This document shows positions 18,182 to 26,358 of a stretch of 64,000 nucleotides of DNA, piece by piece. Below the pieces are notes generated by a model. The model saw only the letters and a list, made by a program, of their open reading frames with translations. It searched no databases and was not told where the DNA came from. Position numbers and translations under genes: made by a program. Positions within the stretch are counted from its first letter, which is position 1. Each line of letters opens with the position of its first letter. Source of the stretch: Leptolyngbya sp. KIOST-1 (lineage in GTDB: Bacteria; Cyanobacteriota; Cyanobacteriia; Phormidesmidales; Phormidesmidaceae); assembly GCF_000763385.1 (NCBI RefSeq), contig NZ_JQFA01000004.1, positions 868,001 through 932,000 on the forward strand, read 5' to 3'.

Positions 18182-18652
18182 TTAACCAAGGTTTGTCTTT
18201 TGAAGACCCATTTTGGTCACTGCATTGCGGGTGAAGTTAATCCGCTGCTCAAAATCAAGTTCTTTGATCTGGTTGACAAAGCCCTCGGTATTTTCAGGCA
18301 GGGAATAGTCATTGGGAACGTTGATAATTTCGCCCGACTCCATGCCCTGGGCCAGCAGTAGCCAAAACTCCAGTTTGGACGAAGGGCTAAGCGCACCGTA
18401 CCCTTTGCTGATGTCGGTATCGGCCCTGTTGGCAATGTCGCGCTGGGCCTGAAGCTGGTCATCTTTGGACAAAACGACTACCTGGTTGTACAGGGTTTGG
18501 CCCAGACCTTCTACTTTGCTGTCGGGGTTGGGCTGGAGTTGGTCTTTGAGGTCTAAATAGCCATACCACAGCAGGGCTAACTGAGTGTCGGCATCAAACT
18601 TTTCAAACTGGTTTAGGGGTTCTTTAACAGCGTCTACGGTTAAGTAGGTCAT
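18182..18652 (-). CDS. Helical carotenoid protein (OCP N-terminal domain homologue)
   Basis: ATG at 18652, fixed by a perfect AGGAGGT ribosome site; 156 residues. The sequence aligns by eye to the all-helical N-terminal domain of orange carotenoid protein: FDADTQLALLWYGYLDL, IANRADTDISKGYGALSPS, KLEFWLLLAQGMESG and RINFTRNAVTKMG match OCP positions. The C-terminal NTF2-like sensor domain is absent. Such proteins bind a keto-carotenoid and quench singlet oxygen or phycobilisome excitation. It has its own promoter region and a strong terminator, so it is a single-gene unit. Which HCP clade it belongs to cannot be decided here. Confidence 0.87.
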   Translation of the reverse strand: MTYLTVDAVKEPLNQFEKFDADTQLALLWYGYLDLKDQLQPNPDSKVEGLGQTLYNQVVVLSKDDQLQAQRDIANRADTDISKGYGALSPSSKLEFWLLLAQGMESGEIINVPNDYSLPENTEGFVNQIKELDFEQRINFTRNAVTKMGLQKTNLG

Positions 18653-18860
18653 GGAGACCTCCTGTGTAAGGTTTTGACGTTGAGTGCTGCTTAGAAACCT
18701 GAGATTCAGGCTGAACTTCAAGTCGGCAAGCCAAGCTTTCAACGCCTTCATTACAAACTGTAACGATCTGACTCAGGGGTCGTTGTCCGTCAGAAGAAAT
18801 AACCTTAAAACTTCAAATTGAAGTAGCTTTGCCTCCCCAGGCGATGGTTTAGCCTTAACC

Positions 18861-19550
18861 TTACACCACCGCCGGAGCCTCGTACTGAAGGGCCAGGGTA
18901 CGCAGCACCGCCTTGGTCGAGCCCGTCCAGCCAATGATGCCGTCCTGGGCGCGCACCATTTCCAGGGTGGCCTGCTTGAAGGCGGGAAAGTAGCTCTCCG
19001 TGGCGTCTTCCACCAGCAGGCACTCGTAGCCGCGATCGTTGGCCTCGCGCATGGTGGTCTGCACGCAAACTTCGGTGGTCACTCCGGTGATGATCAGGTG
19101 GGTAATGCCCAGGCTCTGGAGGTGAGACTCTAAGTCAGTGGCGTAAAAGGCCCCTTTGCCCGGTTTGGGAATGATGACCTCTTCCGGCAGTGGCGCAAGC
19201 TCGGCAATGATGCCGTTGCCCGGTTCGCCCAGCACCAGAATGCGCCCCATGGGCCCGCGATCGCCGATTTTGAGCGGGCCAGAACCGCGATCGCGCTTCG
19301 ACGGCGGACAGTCGGACAGATCGGGCAAATGCCCCTCCACCGTCTGAAAAATTGGCAGGTTGTAGCGGCGGAAGGCCTCCTGCAGCGCCTTGACTTGGGG
19401 AATGATGGCCCGCAGCAGGCTGACATCGTTGCCCAGGGCATCGCCGAAGCCGCCGGGCTCAATGAAGTCCCGCTGCATGTCGATGATCAGTAGCGCCAGG
19501 CCGGTGAGGGGTAGGGGGTAGGGGTAGGGGAGGGCGGGGATGGTGGGCAT
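18861..19550 (-). CDS. Cysteine hydrolase, isochorismatase-like (biuret hydrolase family paralogue)
   Basis: 229 residues. Isochorismatase-like fold with catalytic Asp in [10 protein letters not shown] (D24), Lys in [10 protein letters not shown] and Cys in [11 protein letters not shown], followed by [13 protein letters not shown]. It is a close paralogue of the biuret-hydrolase-like gene 2.3 kb upstream, with long identical nucleotide stretches around the catalytic Cys. The acyl-substrate region differs (ESYFPAFKQ instead of GATDYGNHL), so a related but different substrate is likely. It is the last gene of the BMP-transporter run. Its N-terminal PYPYPLPL is encoded by a simple repeat. Confidence 0.85.
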   Translation of the reverse strand: MPTIPALPYPYPLPLTGLALLIIDMQRDFIEPGGFGDALGNDVSLLRAIIPQVKALQEAFRRYNLPIFQTVEGHLPDLSDCPPSKRDRGSGPLKIGDRGPMGRILVLGEPGNGIIAELAPLPEEVIIPKPGKGAFYATDLESHLQSLGITHLIITGVTTEVCVQTTMREANDRGYECLLVEDATESYFPAFKQATLEMVRAQDGIIGWTGSTKAVLRTLALQYEAPAVV

Positions 19551-19660
19551 GGTGGGTAAGAAGGTAGGCGGGTGGATGGGTAGGTGGGTGGATGGGTGGA
19601 TGGGTGGGGGACGGGGGCTGCGGTAGGGGCTTAGCAGTGCTCGGCCCCTAAGGTCTGGGG
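19551..19660. repeat. Simple repeat of TGGGTGGA/TGGGTAGG units
   Basis: Bases 19555-19612 consist of near-perfect TGGGTGGA- and TAGGTGGG-like units. Similar blocks occur at 7855-7893, 20062-20119 (opposite orientation), 21666-21716 and 36376-36404, always between genes. Confidence 0.6.
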
Positions 19661-20005
19661 CTATTCTTCGATCTGGACGGGTTTGGCCCAGATGGCGAGG
19701 ACGATGCAGCCGTCGGGGCTGTGGACGGTGTGGCGGGTGCCGGGGGGATTGACTACCAGGGTGCCCACGGGGTAAGTGCCGTTTGCGTCGGACTGACTGC
19801 CGCAGATCACCAGGATGTGCTCGAAGCCGGTATGCAGGTGGGATGGCACGGTGGCCCCCGGTTGGTAGCGCAGCAGGGCGGCGGCGGCCCCACCGGGTTC
19901 GGCGGGGTAGAGCCGGTGGATCTCGACCCCAGGGCGAAAGGGTTCCCAGGAAAGGTTAGGGTCGAGTGCGATCGCCTTCAGGTCATCTAAAACAATCGGT
20001 TCCAT
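19661..20005 (-). CDS. Small cupin-domain protein
   Basis: ATG at 20005 (GGGAGAG upstream) gives 114 residues, a single cupin barrel. It shows [21 protein letters not shown] (His-His-Glu metal ligands of cupin motif 1) and [15 protein letters not shown] (motif 2 His). Resembles ChrR-like or small-molecule-binding cupins; the substrate is unknown. Its position between the transporter ATPase and a cysteine hydrolase suggests binding or processing of the imported compound. Confidence 0.82.
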   Translation of the reverse strand: MEPIVLDDLKAIALDPNLSWEPFRPGVEIHRLYPAEPGGAAAALLRYQPGATVPSHLHTGFEHILVICGSQSDANGTYPVGTLVVNPPGTRHTVHSPDGCIVLAIWAKPVQIEE

Positions 20006-20121
20006 CAAGACTCTCCCATTGGTCAACCTCTTCTCGCCAGGGCAGGACAGACCCGTGGGTCTGCCCCTACCCATCCACCCCCTACCCGCCTACCCGCCCA
20101 CCCATCCACCCATCTACTCCC

Positions 20122-21666
20122 CTAATGCCCCGCCATCCGCTGCCCCAGCACCTTGATGTCTGCCTCAGCGGTGGGGCTTTCGTAGACCAGTTCGCCGTCG
20201 CTGATGACAAAAATGCGATCGCTCAGCTTCAGCAGCTCGTCCAGGTCTTCACTGACCAGCAGCACTGCGACGCCGCGATTGCGGGCGGCGAGGATCTGGG
20301 TATGGATGTAGTCTACGGCGGAGAAGTCGAGGCCGAAGCAGGGGTTGGCAGCAATCAGCAGGTTGATGTTGGTGGAGGACAGTTCTCTGGCCAGCACGGT
20401 GCGCTGCACGTTGCCGCCGGAGAGGTGGCCCACGGGGGTATCCACCGAGGGCGTTTTGACCGAAAACACCTGCACCAGTCCCTCGGCCATGCGCCGAATC
20501 TGGCTGAGGCTGAGCAACCCGCCGCGCTTGGCCTGGGGGGGCTGATCAAAGGTGCGCAGGGCCATGTTTTCGGCCACGCTCATGTGGGGCACGCAGGCGT
20601 TGCGCAGGGGTTCCTCGGGCAGGGTATAGACCTGGTGCTGGGCCATTTCCCGGCGGGTTGACTGGTAGGGGGTGCCGTTGACCAAAATCTCGCCGCTGTG
20701 GCGGGGACGCTGCCCAGCTAGCACCTCCACCAATTCCCGCTGGCCGTTGCCCGAAACCCCGGCAATGCCAACAATTTCGCCGCTGTGGACGGTGAGGCTG
20801 GCGCTGCGGACAGCGGGCAGGCCATTGTCGCGATCGGCGCAGAGGTCTTTTAGCTGCAGCACGGGGCGCGAGTCGGCGACGACGACTTTCTCCACCGGGG
20901 TGGCCTCCGTCTTTTCGCCCAGCATCATGTGGGCCATGTCGTCGACGGTGAGGTCGCGCACGTAGCCGTGGCCCGCCAGTTTGCCCTTGCGCAGCACCGT
21001 CACTTCGTCGGTAAAGGCCATTACCTCGCGAAACTTGTGGGAGATCATCAGCACGCTGAGGTGCCCGGCGGTGACTTCCTGCCGCAGCAGCCCCAGCACC
21101 TCGTCGGCCTCGTCGGGGGTGAGCACCGAGGTAGGCTCATCGAGAATCAGCACCCGGCTATTCAGATAGAGCTGCTTGAGAATTTCGAGTTTTTGCTTTT
21201 GACCCGCCGCCAGTTGGGCAATGGGGGTGCGCAGGTCGATTTGAAAGGGGGAGGTAGCCATAAAGGCGTCCAGGCGTTCATACTCAGCCTTCCAGTTGAT
21301 CCACTGGGGGCTGTCGTAGCGCGAAAGCACCAGATTTTCGGCCACGGTCATGGCCGGTACCGAGGTGAAGTGCTGGTACACCATGCCTAGGCCAAAGTGG
21401 TGAGCATGCTTGGGGCTATTGATATTCCGGGACTGCTTATCGACCAGCACGTCGCCAGAGGTAGGGGTGTAGAACCCCATGATGCATTTCACCAGGGTGC
21501 TTTTGCCCGCCCCGTTTTCCCCCAGCAGGGCGTGGAAGCTGCCGGGGGTGACTTTGATCGACACCTGGTCGAGGGCGGTGAAGGTGCCAAAGCGCTTGGT
21601 CAGGTTGATCACCTCTAGCTCGGGCGGGGTGGTTTTGGTGGGGGGGGTGGCGGTGGTGGTTTGCAT
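20122..21666 (-). CDS. ABC transporter ATPase with two nucleotide-binding domains (BMP/nucleoside type)
   Basis: 514 residues comprising two ABC domains. The first has Walker A GENGAGKSTLVKC, signature-like LAAGQKQKLEILK and Walker B VLILDEPTSVL. The second has a degenerate Walker A (GVSGNGQRELVEVL) and signature LSGGNVQRTVLAREL, as normal for RbsA/YufO-type ATPases. It powers import with the two permeases and the BMP lipoprotein encoded upstream on the same strand. It lies between the biuret-hydrolase-like gene and the cupin gene. Confidence 0.92.
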   Translation of the reverse strand: MQTTTATPPTKTTPPELEVINLTKRFGTFTALDQVSIKVTPGSFHALLGENGAGKSTLVKCIMGFYTPTSGDVLVDKQSRNINSPKHAHHFGLGMVYQHFTSVPAMTVAENLVLSRYDSPQWINWKAEYERLDAFMATSPFQIDLRTPIAQLAAGQKQKLEILKQLYLNSRVLILDEPTSVLTPDEADEVLGLLRQEVTAGHLSVLMISHKFREVMAFTDEVTVLRKGKLAGHGYVRDLTVDDMAHMMLGEKTEATPVEKVVVADSRPVLQLKDLCADRDNGLPAVRSASLTVHSGEIVGIAGVSGNGQRELVEVLAGQRPRHSGEILVNGTPYQSTRREMAQHQVYTLPEEPLRNACVPHMSVAENMALRTFDQPPQAKRGGLLSLSQIRRMAEGLVQVFSVKTPSVDTPVGHLSGGNVQRTVLARELSSTNINLLIAANPCFGLDFSAVDYIHTQILAARNRGVAVLLVSEDLDELLKLSDRIFVISDGELVYESPTAEADIKVLGQRMAGH

Positions 21667-21827
21667 GGAGGGTAGGGGGTAGGGGGTGGGTGGGTAGGGG
21701 GTAGGGGCAGACCCACGTGTCTGCCCTCAAGAATTTTGGATTTGTGATTTTGGATTTGGGTAGGAATTCCTAGGGTGGGCACTGCCCACCATTGTCCTCA
21801 GACCCGTCTCAAATTTCTTGGCCTGAT

Positions 21828-22508
21828 CTAAACCAAGGCCTCGATCAGGGCTTCCGAATGGGCCACAGCGCCAAACACGCCGCCCTGCATTTTGACCATT
21901 TTGAGGGCGGCGAGGTGGTTGCCGTAGTCGGTGGCTCCGGTGCAGTCGGAGAGCAGCAGGCACTCGTAGCCGCGATCGTTGGCGTCGCGCATGGTGGTGT
22001 GGACGCAGACATCGGTGGTGATGCCGGTGAGAATGATGTTGCGGATGCCTTTGCGACTGAGGATCAGGTCCAGGTCGGTGGCGTAGAAGGAGCCTTTGCC
22101 GGGTTTGTCGATCACCACCTCGCCGGGCAGGGGTTGCAGCTCGGGGATGATCTCCCAGCCGGGTTCGCCGCGCACCAGGATGCGTCCGCAGGGGCCGGGG
22201 TCGCCAATGCCTGCGCCGATCTGGCGCGATCGCCACTGTTTGTTCTCTGGCAGGTCGGCCAGGTCGGGGCGATGGCCCTCGCGGGTGTGGATGATGGTGA
22301 AATGACGATCGCGCATCACCGCCAGCAGCTTGGCGATCGGCTCAATCGGGGCGCGGGTGAGGGCCAGGTCGTAGCCCATTTTGTCTACATAGCCGCCGAT
22401 GCCGCAGAAATCGGTCTGCATATCGATCACAATCAGGGCCGTATTCTCGGGCCGCAAATCGCCGTCGTAGGGGTACGGGTAGGGTTCGGCGTCAACAAAG
22501 GTTCCCAT
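21828..22508 (-). CDS. biuH: Biuret hydrolase-like cysteine hydrolase
   Basis: The ATG at 22508 has GGAGAG upstream; 226 residues. Catalytic residues are D29 (VIDMQTDF), K135 ([10 protein letters not shown]) and C168 ([11 protein letters not shown]). The motifs [42 protein letters not shown] and [22 protein letters not shown] closely match what I recall of Rhizobium biuret hydrolase BiuH. The spacing of the triad equals that of its D36-K142-C175. BiuH splits biuret to allophanate and ammonia. The gene lies between permease and ATPase genes of an importer. Guanylurea or triuret hydrolysis are alternatives in the same family. Confidence 0.85.
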   Translation of the reverse strand: MGTFVDAEPYPYPYDGDLRPENTALIVIDMQTDFCGIGGYVDKMGYDLALTRAPIEPIAKLLAVMRDRHFTIIHTREGHRPDLADLPENKQWRSRQIGAGIGDPGPCGRILVRGEPGWEIIPELQPLPGEVVIDKPGKGSFYATDLDLILSRKGIRNIILTGITTDVCVHTTMRDANDRGYECLLLSDCTGATDYGNHLAALKMVKMQGGVFGAVAHSEALIEALV

Positions 22509-22585
22509 GGTTACTCTCCATTGCGATCGGACTTGAGATGCACACTGACGGCAGGAAGGGTTGAGGCAATACTGGGCAATGGGGA

Positions 22586-23515
22586 CTATTCCTGCGTCTG
22601 TCCCAGCGCCCCTGGGGCACCCGTCAGCGTCCGCTTCGGCGAACAGGTGACGATCATAATAATTAGCGTCAAAATATACGGTGACGCGTTGAACAAATAG
22701 TAGTAGGCGTCGATGCCCACCGACTGTAGGGCTGGGCCGATCGCCTGGGCACCGCCAAACAGCAGCGAGGCGTAGAGACACTGCACCGGACTCCAGCGGG
22801 CAAAGATCACCAGCGCCACCGCCATCAAGCCCTGACCGCTGGAGATCCGCTCTGACCAGCTGCCGGGGTAAAACAGCGATAGCGATGCCCCACCAATTCC
22901 GGCCAAAAAGCTGCCCGCCACAATGCTGGCCATCCGCACCTTAAAGATTGAGATGCCCATTGCTCGGGCGGCATCGGGGCTGTCGCCCACGGCCCTCACC
23001 AGTAGCCCCCAGCGAGTGGAGCGAAAGAACCACTGCATCAGCGGGGCGATCGCCACCCCCAGCAGAAACAGCGGACTAATTTGCAGGGCCGATCGCACCT
23101 GGGGCATTTGACTCCAGGCGCCCAGCGCTATCACCGGCAGCTGGGGGGCCGATGGCTGAATGAAGGGTTTGCCCAGGAAAAAAGCCAGGCCGCTGCCAAA
23201 GATAATCATGGCAATGCCCACCGCCACATCGTTGACCCTGGGCTGCTGGGACAGCCAGCCGTGGATCAGGCCCAAAAACATGCCCGCCACTCCGGCCACA
23301 ATCACCCCCAGCCAGGGCGACCCGCTCAGGTACGACACGGCGTAGGCGCTCATTGCCCCCATCAGCAGGGTGCCCTCCAGACCCAGGTTGATTTTGCCGC
23401 TTTTCTCGGTCAGGCATTCCCCCAGACTGACAAACAGAAACGGGGCACTCCCCCGCAGGGTACCGGCAAGAATGGCGAGGGGAATGCCCCACCAGCCTAA
23501 CGCTTCACTGGCCAT
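22586..23515 (-). CDS. BMP-type ABC transporter permease (second)
   Basis: 309-residue membrane permease of the branched/BMP family (YufQ-like), with [20 protein letters not shown] near residue 35, the conserved EAA-equivalent region of this class, and about eight to nine helices. The long frame overlaps its 3' end only by shadow. It pairs with the permease encoded upstream to form the membrane channel. Last permease before the biuret-hydrolase-like gene. Confidence 0.88.
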   Translation of the reverse strand: MASEALGWWGIPLAILAGTLRGSAPFLFVSLGECLTEKSGKINLGLEGTLLMGAMSAYAVSYLSGSPWLGVIVAGVAGMFLGLIHGWLSQQPRVNDVAVGIAMIIFGSGLAFFLGKPFIQPSAPQLPVIALGAWSQMPQVRSALQISPLFLLGVAIAPLMQWFFRSTRWGLLVRAVGDSPDAARAMGISIFKVRMASIVAGSFLAGIGGASLSLFYPGSWSERISSGQGLMAVALVIFARWSPVQCLYASLLFGGAQAIGPALQSVGIDAYYYLFNASPYILTLIIMIVTCSPKRTLTGAPGALGQTQE

Positions 23516-23630
23516 GGTTTTCAGGCTCCGTAGGTGTGATTGAAAGGGGTGACGGAAAACGGTTAAGTGACTGATTCAGGGGTGAACTCCTGCCCCATCT
23601 TTGCTGGCCCAGCCGCTGCTTGTGGCCAAC

Positions 23631-24734
23631 CTAAACCGGGGTGGCGGTGGCTACCGGGGGAGTGGTAGGTCGCACCTTGGGCGGGCGAGCCTTGAAGATC
23701 GGCAGCTTGCCGTAGAGGGAATCGCTGTAGAGCACCGAGAGAAACACGATGCCCTGGAATACCATCACCGTGGCGTCGGGCAGACCGTGGCTGCGCTGGA
23801 GAATGCCGCCGCTGGCCAGAATGCCCCCCAGCAGCAGGGCCACCAGGCTGGCGGCCAGCGGGTTGTGGCGGGCGATGAAGGCCACCAGTACACCGCCGTA
23901 GCCGTAGTTGGCGTTGAGCGATTCATTGGCCCGACCGTGCACCGCCGCCACCTCCACCATGCCGGCCAAGCCCGCGCAGGCTCCGCCCAAAAAGCAGATC
24001 GCCAGGGTGAGCTTGCCCACCGGCAGCCCCGCCACCCGCGCCGCCCGCACGTTGCCCCCGGCGGTGCGGGCCGCAAAGCCAAAGGTGGTGCGCTGAATTA
24101 GAACGTAGGCCAGAGCACAGGCCATCAGCCCCAACACCAGCCCGTAGTGCACCCGGCTGCCCGGCAGCGTGCCCAGCATGTGCATCTCAGGAATGGGATA
24201 GGTGGAGGGCTTGTTCAGCGAGGCCGGATCTTTCATCGGGCCGTTGACCATATGGTTGAGCAGCGCGATCGCGATGTAATTCATCAGCAGGCTGCTGATC
24301 GTCTCATTCACCGCCCGGTAGTGGCGCAGGGCACCGACGATGGCGATCCAAACCCCGCCCGCCGCCATGCCCGCCAGGGCCATACCCAGCTGCACCCCAG
24401 CGGTCGGCAGCCCCCAGCCGCCCAGGGTAAGACCACCCGCCACCGCCGCCAGCCCCCCCAGCACCAGCGCTCCCTCGTTGCCAATGATCACCAGCCCCAG
24501 CCGGGCGGGGAGGGCCGTACAGAGGGCGCTCAGCATCAGCGGCGATGCCTGAATCAGCGTGTTTTGGAACGAACTCCAGCTGCCAAAGGCGGCCCGATAG
24601 ATCGAGTAGTAGACCCCAAATGGGTTGGCCCCAGCCAGGGCACAAAACAGGCCAAACATCACCAGGGCGGCCACCAGCGCCCCCACGGGAATGCAGATTT
24701 TTTCCAGCAGACTCCGCCAGCGATCGCTCATCAT
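23631..24734 (-). CDS. BMP-type ABC transporter permease (first)
   Basis: ATG at 24734 (AAGGAG six bases ahead) gives 367 residues. Typical permease of the BMP transport class: GLVIIGNEGALVLGGLAAVAG and SSLLMNYIAIALLNHMVNGPMKDP are family landmarks, and the C-terminal half repeats helices for the pore. It is partner to the smaller permease downstream; together with the double ATPase they complete an importer for nucleoside- or urea-like solutes. Confidence 0.88.
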   Translation of the reverse strand: MMSDRWRSLLEKICIPVGALVAALVMFGLFCALAGANPFGVYYSIYRAAFGSWSSFQNTLIQASPLMLSALCTALPARLGLVIIGNEGALVLGGLAAVAGGLTLGGWGLPTAGVQLGMALAGMAAGGVWIAIVGALRHYRAVNETISSLLMNYIAIALLNHMVNGPMKDPASLNKPSTYPIPEMHMLGTLPGSRVHYGLVLGLMACALAYVLIQRTTFGFAARTAGGNVRAARVAGLPVGKLTLAICFLGGACAGLAGMVEVAAVHGRANESLNANYGYGGVLVAFIARHNPLAASLVALLLGGILASGGILQRSHGLPDATVMVFQGIVFLSVLYSDSLYGKLPIFKARPPKVRPTTPPVATATPV

Positions 24735-24763
24735 CAAGCTCCTTTATTCACCGGATTATCAAT

Positions 24764-24852
24764 GTCAGGTGTTAGGTGTCAGGTGTTAGGTGTTAGGTGT
24801 CAGGCAGAACCGATACCCGATACCCGACACCCGATACCCGATACCCGACACC
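24764..24852. repeat. Two blocks of heptamer tandem repeats (STRR)
   Basis: Six GTYAGGT heptamers (24764-24804) and six CGAYACC heptamers (24811-24852) lie back to back between the BMP lipoprotein and permease genes. The variable base follows a regular T,T,C order in the second block, giving a nested 21-base period. Such short tandemly repeated heptamers are typical of filamentous cyanobacteria. Confidence 0.85.
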
Positions 24853-24855
24853 CCT

Positions 24856-26013
24856 CTACCCCACACTCCCCATCACCCCTTCCGCTAGCCAGTTCATCTG
24901 CTCCAGCTCGACGGCTGTTTGGCCCAGTTCCTTGCCGCCTGCGATCGCGACCTTGCCCTGGTTGTCTTTGATCTCGCCTTTGTAGATCACCAGGTTGCCC
25001 GCCACCAGTTCGGCCTTGGCGGCCTCTGCCGCCTGCTGGGCTTCGGGGCTCACCGCCGGGCCAAAGGGCGACAGCTTCAAAAAGCCGTCCTGGAAGCCGC
25101 CCCGCACCAGGTGGGGAATGCCGCCGTTCATCAGGGTTTTGCCCTCCTGCATCAGGGTGACGTAGTTCTTGTACACGTTTGACCAGTCCCACTCGGCGCC
25201 AGTCAGGTAACCTTTGGGAGCCAGTTCAGCCTGGTTGGCGTGGTAGCCGGAGGCAAAAATGCCCCGCCGCTCGGCGGTTTCAATCACCACCTTGGGGCTG
25301 TCCACATGGCAGGTAAGCACATCGATGCCCTGGTCGGCCATGCTGTTGGCGGCTTCGGCCTCGCGCACCGGGTCGGCCCAGTCGCCCGTAAAGATCACCT
25401 GGGTGGTAACGCTGGGGTCAATGCTGCGGGCCCCCAGGGTGAAGCTGTTGACGTTGCGCAGCACCTGGGGAATCGGTTTGGCGGCGATGAAGCCCAGCCG
25501 CTTGCTGTTGGTGGCATGGGCGGCGACGATGCCGGCCACGTACTGGGCCTCATCGATGTAGCCAAAGTAGCTGCCGACATTGTCGGGATGTACGCCCTCC
25601 TGGTAGAGCCCGCCGCAGTGGAAAAACTGCACTTCGGGGAACTGCTGGGCCAGGGTCAGCACGTGGGGGTCAAAGTAGCCAAAGGAGGTGGCAAAGATCG
25701 CCGTGGCACCATCCAGGTCGATCATGCTGCGGATGGTTTCCTGCACAGCGTTGGTCTCAGGCACGCTGGCCTCTTCGGAGGTTTTCACGCCGGCCATCCC
25801 CTCCAGGCTGGCCCGCCCCTCGGCGTGGGCCTGGTTGTAGCCGTAGTCGTCCTTGGGCCCAACGTAGATAAACCCGGCGGTCAGCGTATCGCCGCCCGCC
25901 GCCGTGGGGGCGTTGCCACAGCCGCTGAGTTTGACCGTTAGACCAAAGGCACCCGTGGCCAGCAATCCCCGGATGGCCTGGCGTCGGGTCACCTGAAACG
26001 TGGGTTTCCGCAT
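24856..26013 (-). CDS. BMP-family ABC substrate-binding lipoprotein
   Basis: 385 residues, AGGAGA before the ATG. N-terminal TRRQAIRGLLATGAFGLTVKLSGCGN carries a twin-arginine and a lipobox-like LSGC, so it is an exported lipoprotein. The mature part matches the BMP (basic membrane protein/PnrA-like) fold: AGFIYVGPKDDYGYNQAHAEG and GSYFGYIDEAQYVAGIVAA are hallmarks. Relatives bind purine nucleosides or, in some operons, urea-like or heterocyclic compounds. First gene of the run containing permeases, ATPase and two biuret-hydrolase-like enzymes, which makes the latter substrates attractive. Confidence 0.9.
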   Translation of the reverse strand: MRKPTFQVTRRQAIRGLLATGAFGLTVKLSGCGNAPTAAGGDTLTAGFIYVGPKDDYGYNQAHAEGRASLEGMAGVKTSEEASVPETNAVQETIRSMIDLDGATAIFATSFGYFDPHVLTLAQQFPEVQFFHCGGLYQEGVHPDNVGSYFGYIDEAQYVAGIVAAHATNSKRLGFIAAKPIPQVLRNVNSFTLGARSIDPSVTTQVIFTGDWADPVREAEAANSMADQGIDVLTCHVDSPKVVIETAERRGIFASGYHANQAELAPKGYLTGAEWDWSNVYKNYVTLMQEGKTLMNGGIPHLVRGGFQDGFLKLSPFGPAVSPEAQQAAEAAKAELVAGNLVIYKGEIKDNQGKVAIAGGKELGQTAVELEQMNWLAEGVMGSVG

Positions 26014-26231
26014 GGGGGTTCTCCTGAATTGAGGGCAGAGTCAAGATGAAGCGCGCGGCCCTAACCCCGGTGGCATGGGAGGGGCAGAGAGGAGGGCTTT
26101 GGCGCGATGTGGTTGTGGAACGCTGTTGAACGTTAAGAAGAGACTATCAATGGGACCCGAAAACCGAGGTTCGAGAAAGGTGTGGCGGAGGTGCGCTGAT
26201 GGCTGGGTCTCCCCGGACGATGCAGCAAAAT

Positions 26232-26273
26232 GTGACCTAAAGTACAAATTTGGCAGGTGGGCTTGGCTACGAT
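26232..26273 (+). promoter_or_regulatory. Possible NtcA-activated promoter
   Basis: In the 345-base gap between the divergent BMP lipoprotein and STAND genes, GTG-N8-TAC (26232-26245) is one base off the NtcA box GTA-N8-TAC. It is followed 22 bases later by TACGAT, a TAN3T -10 element. The geometry fits a class II NtcA promoter reading toward 26359. One mismatch in such a short motif makes chance quite possible. No other element is seen in the gap. Confidence 0.25.
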
Positions 26274-26358
26274 GGCAGCCATCGGGTTTGCTCCAGGCCT
26301 TGTGCTGCGTTAGTTTCAGGCCAGCGAGTAGCATTGAATACAGGCCCATAGCTGCACT

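Noticed and set aside
19500..24852. CRISPR array suggested by repeated units
   Set aside because: Units are 7-8 bases without spacers; these are simple and heptamer repeats, not CRISPR repeats.
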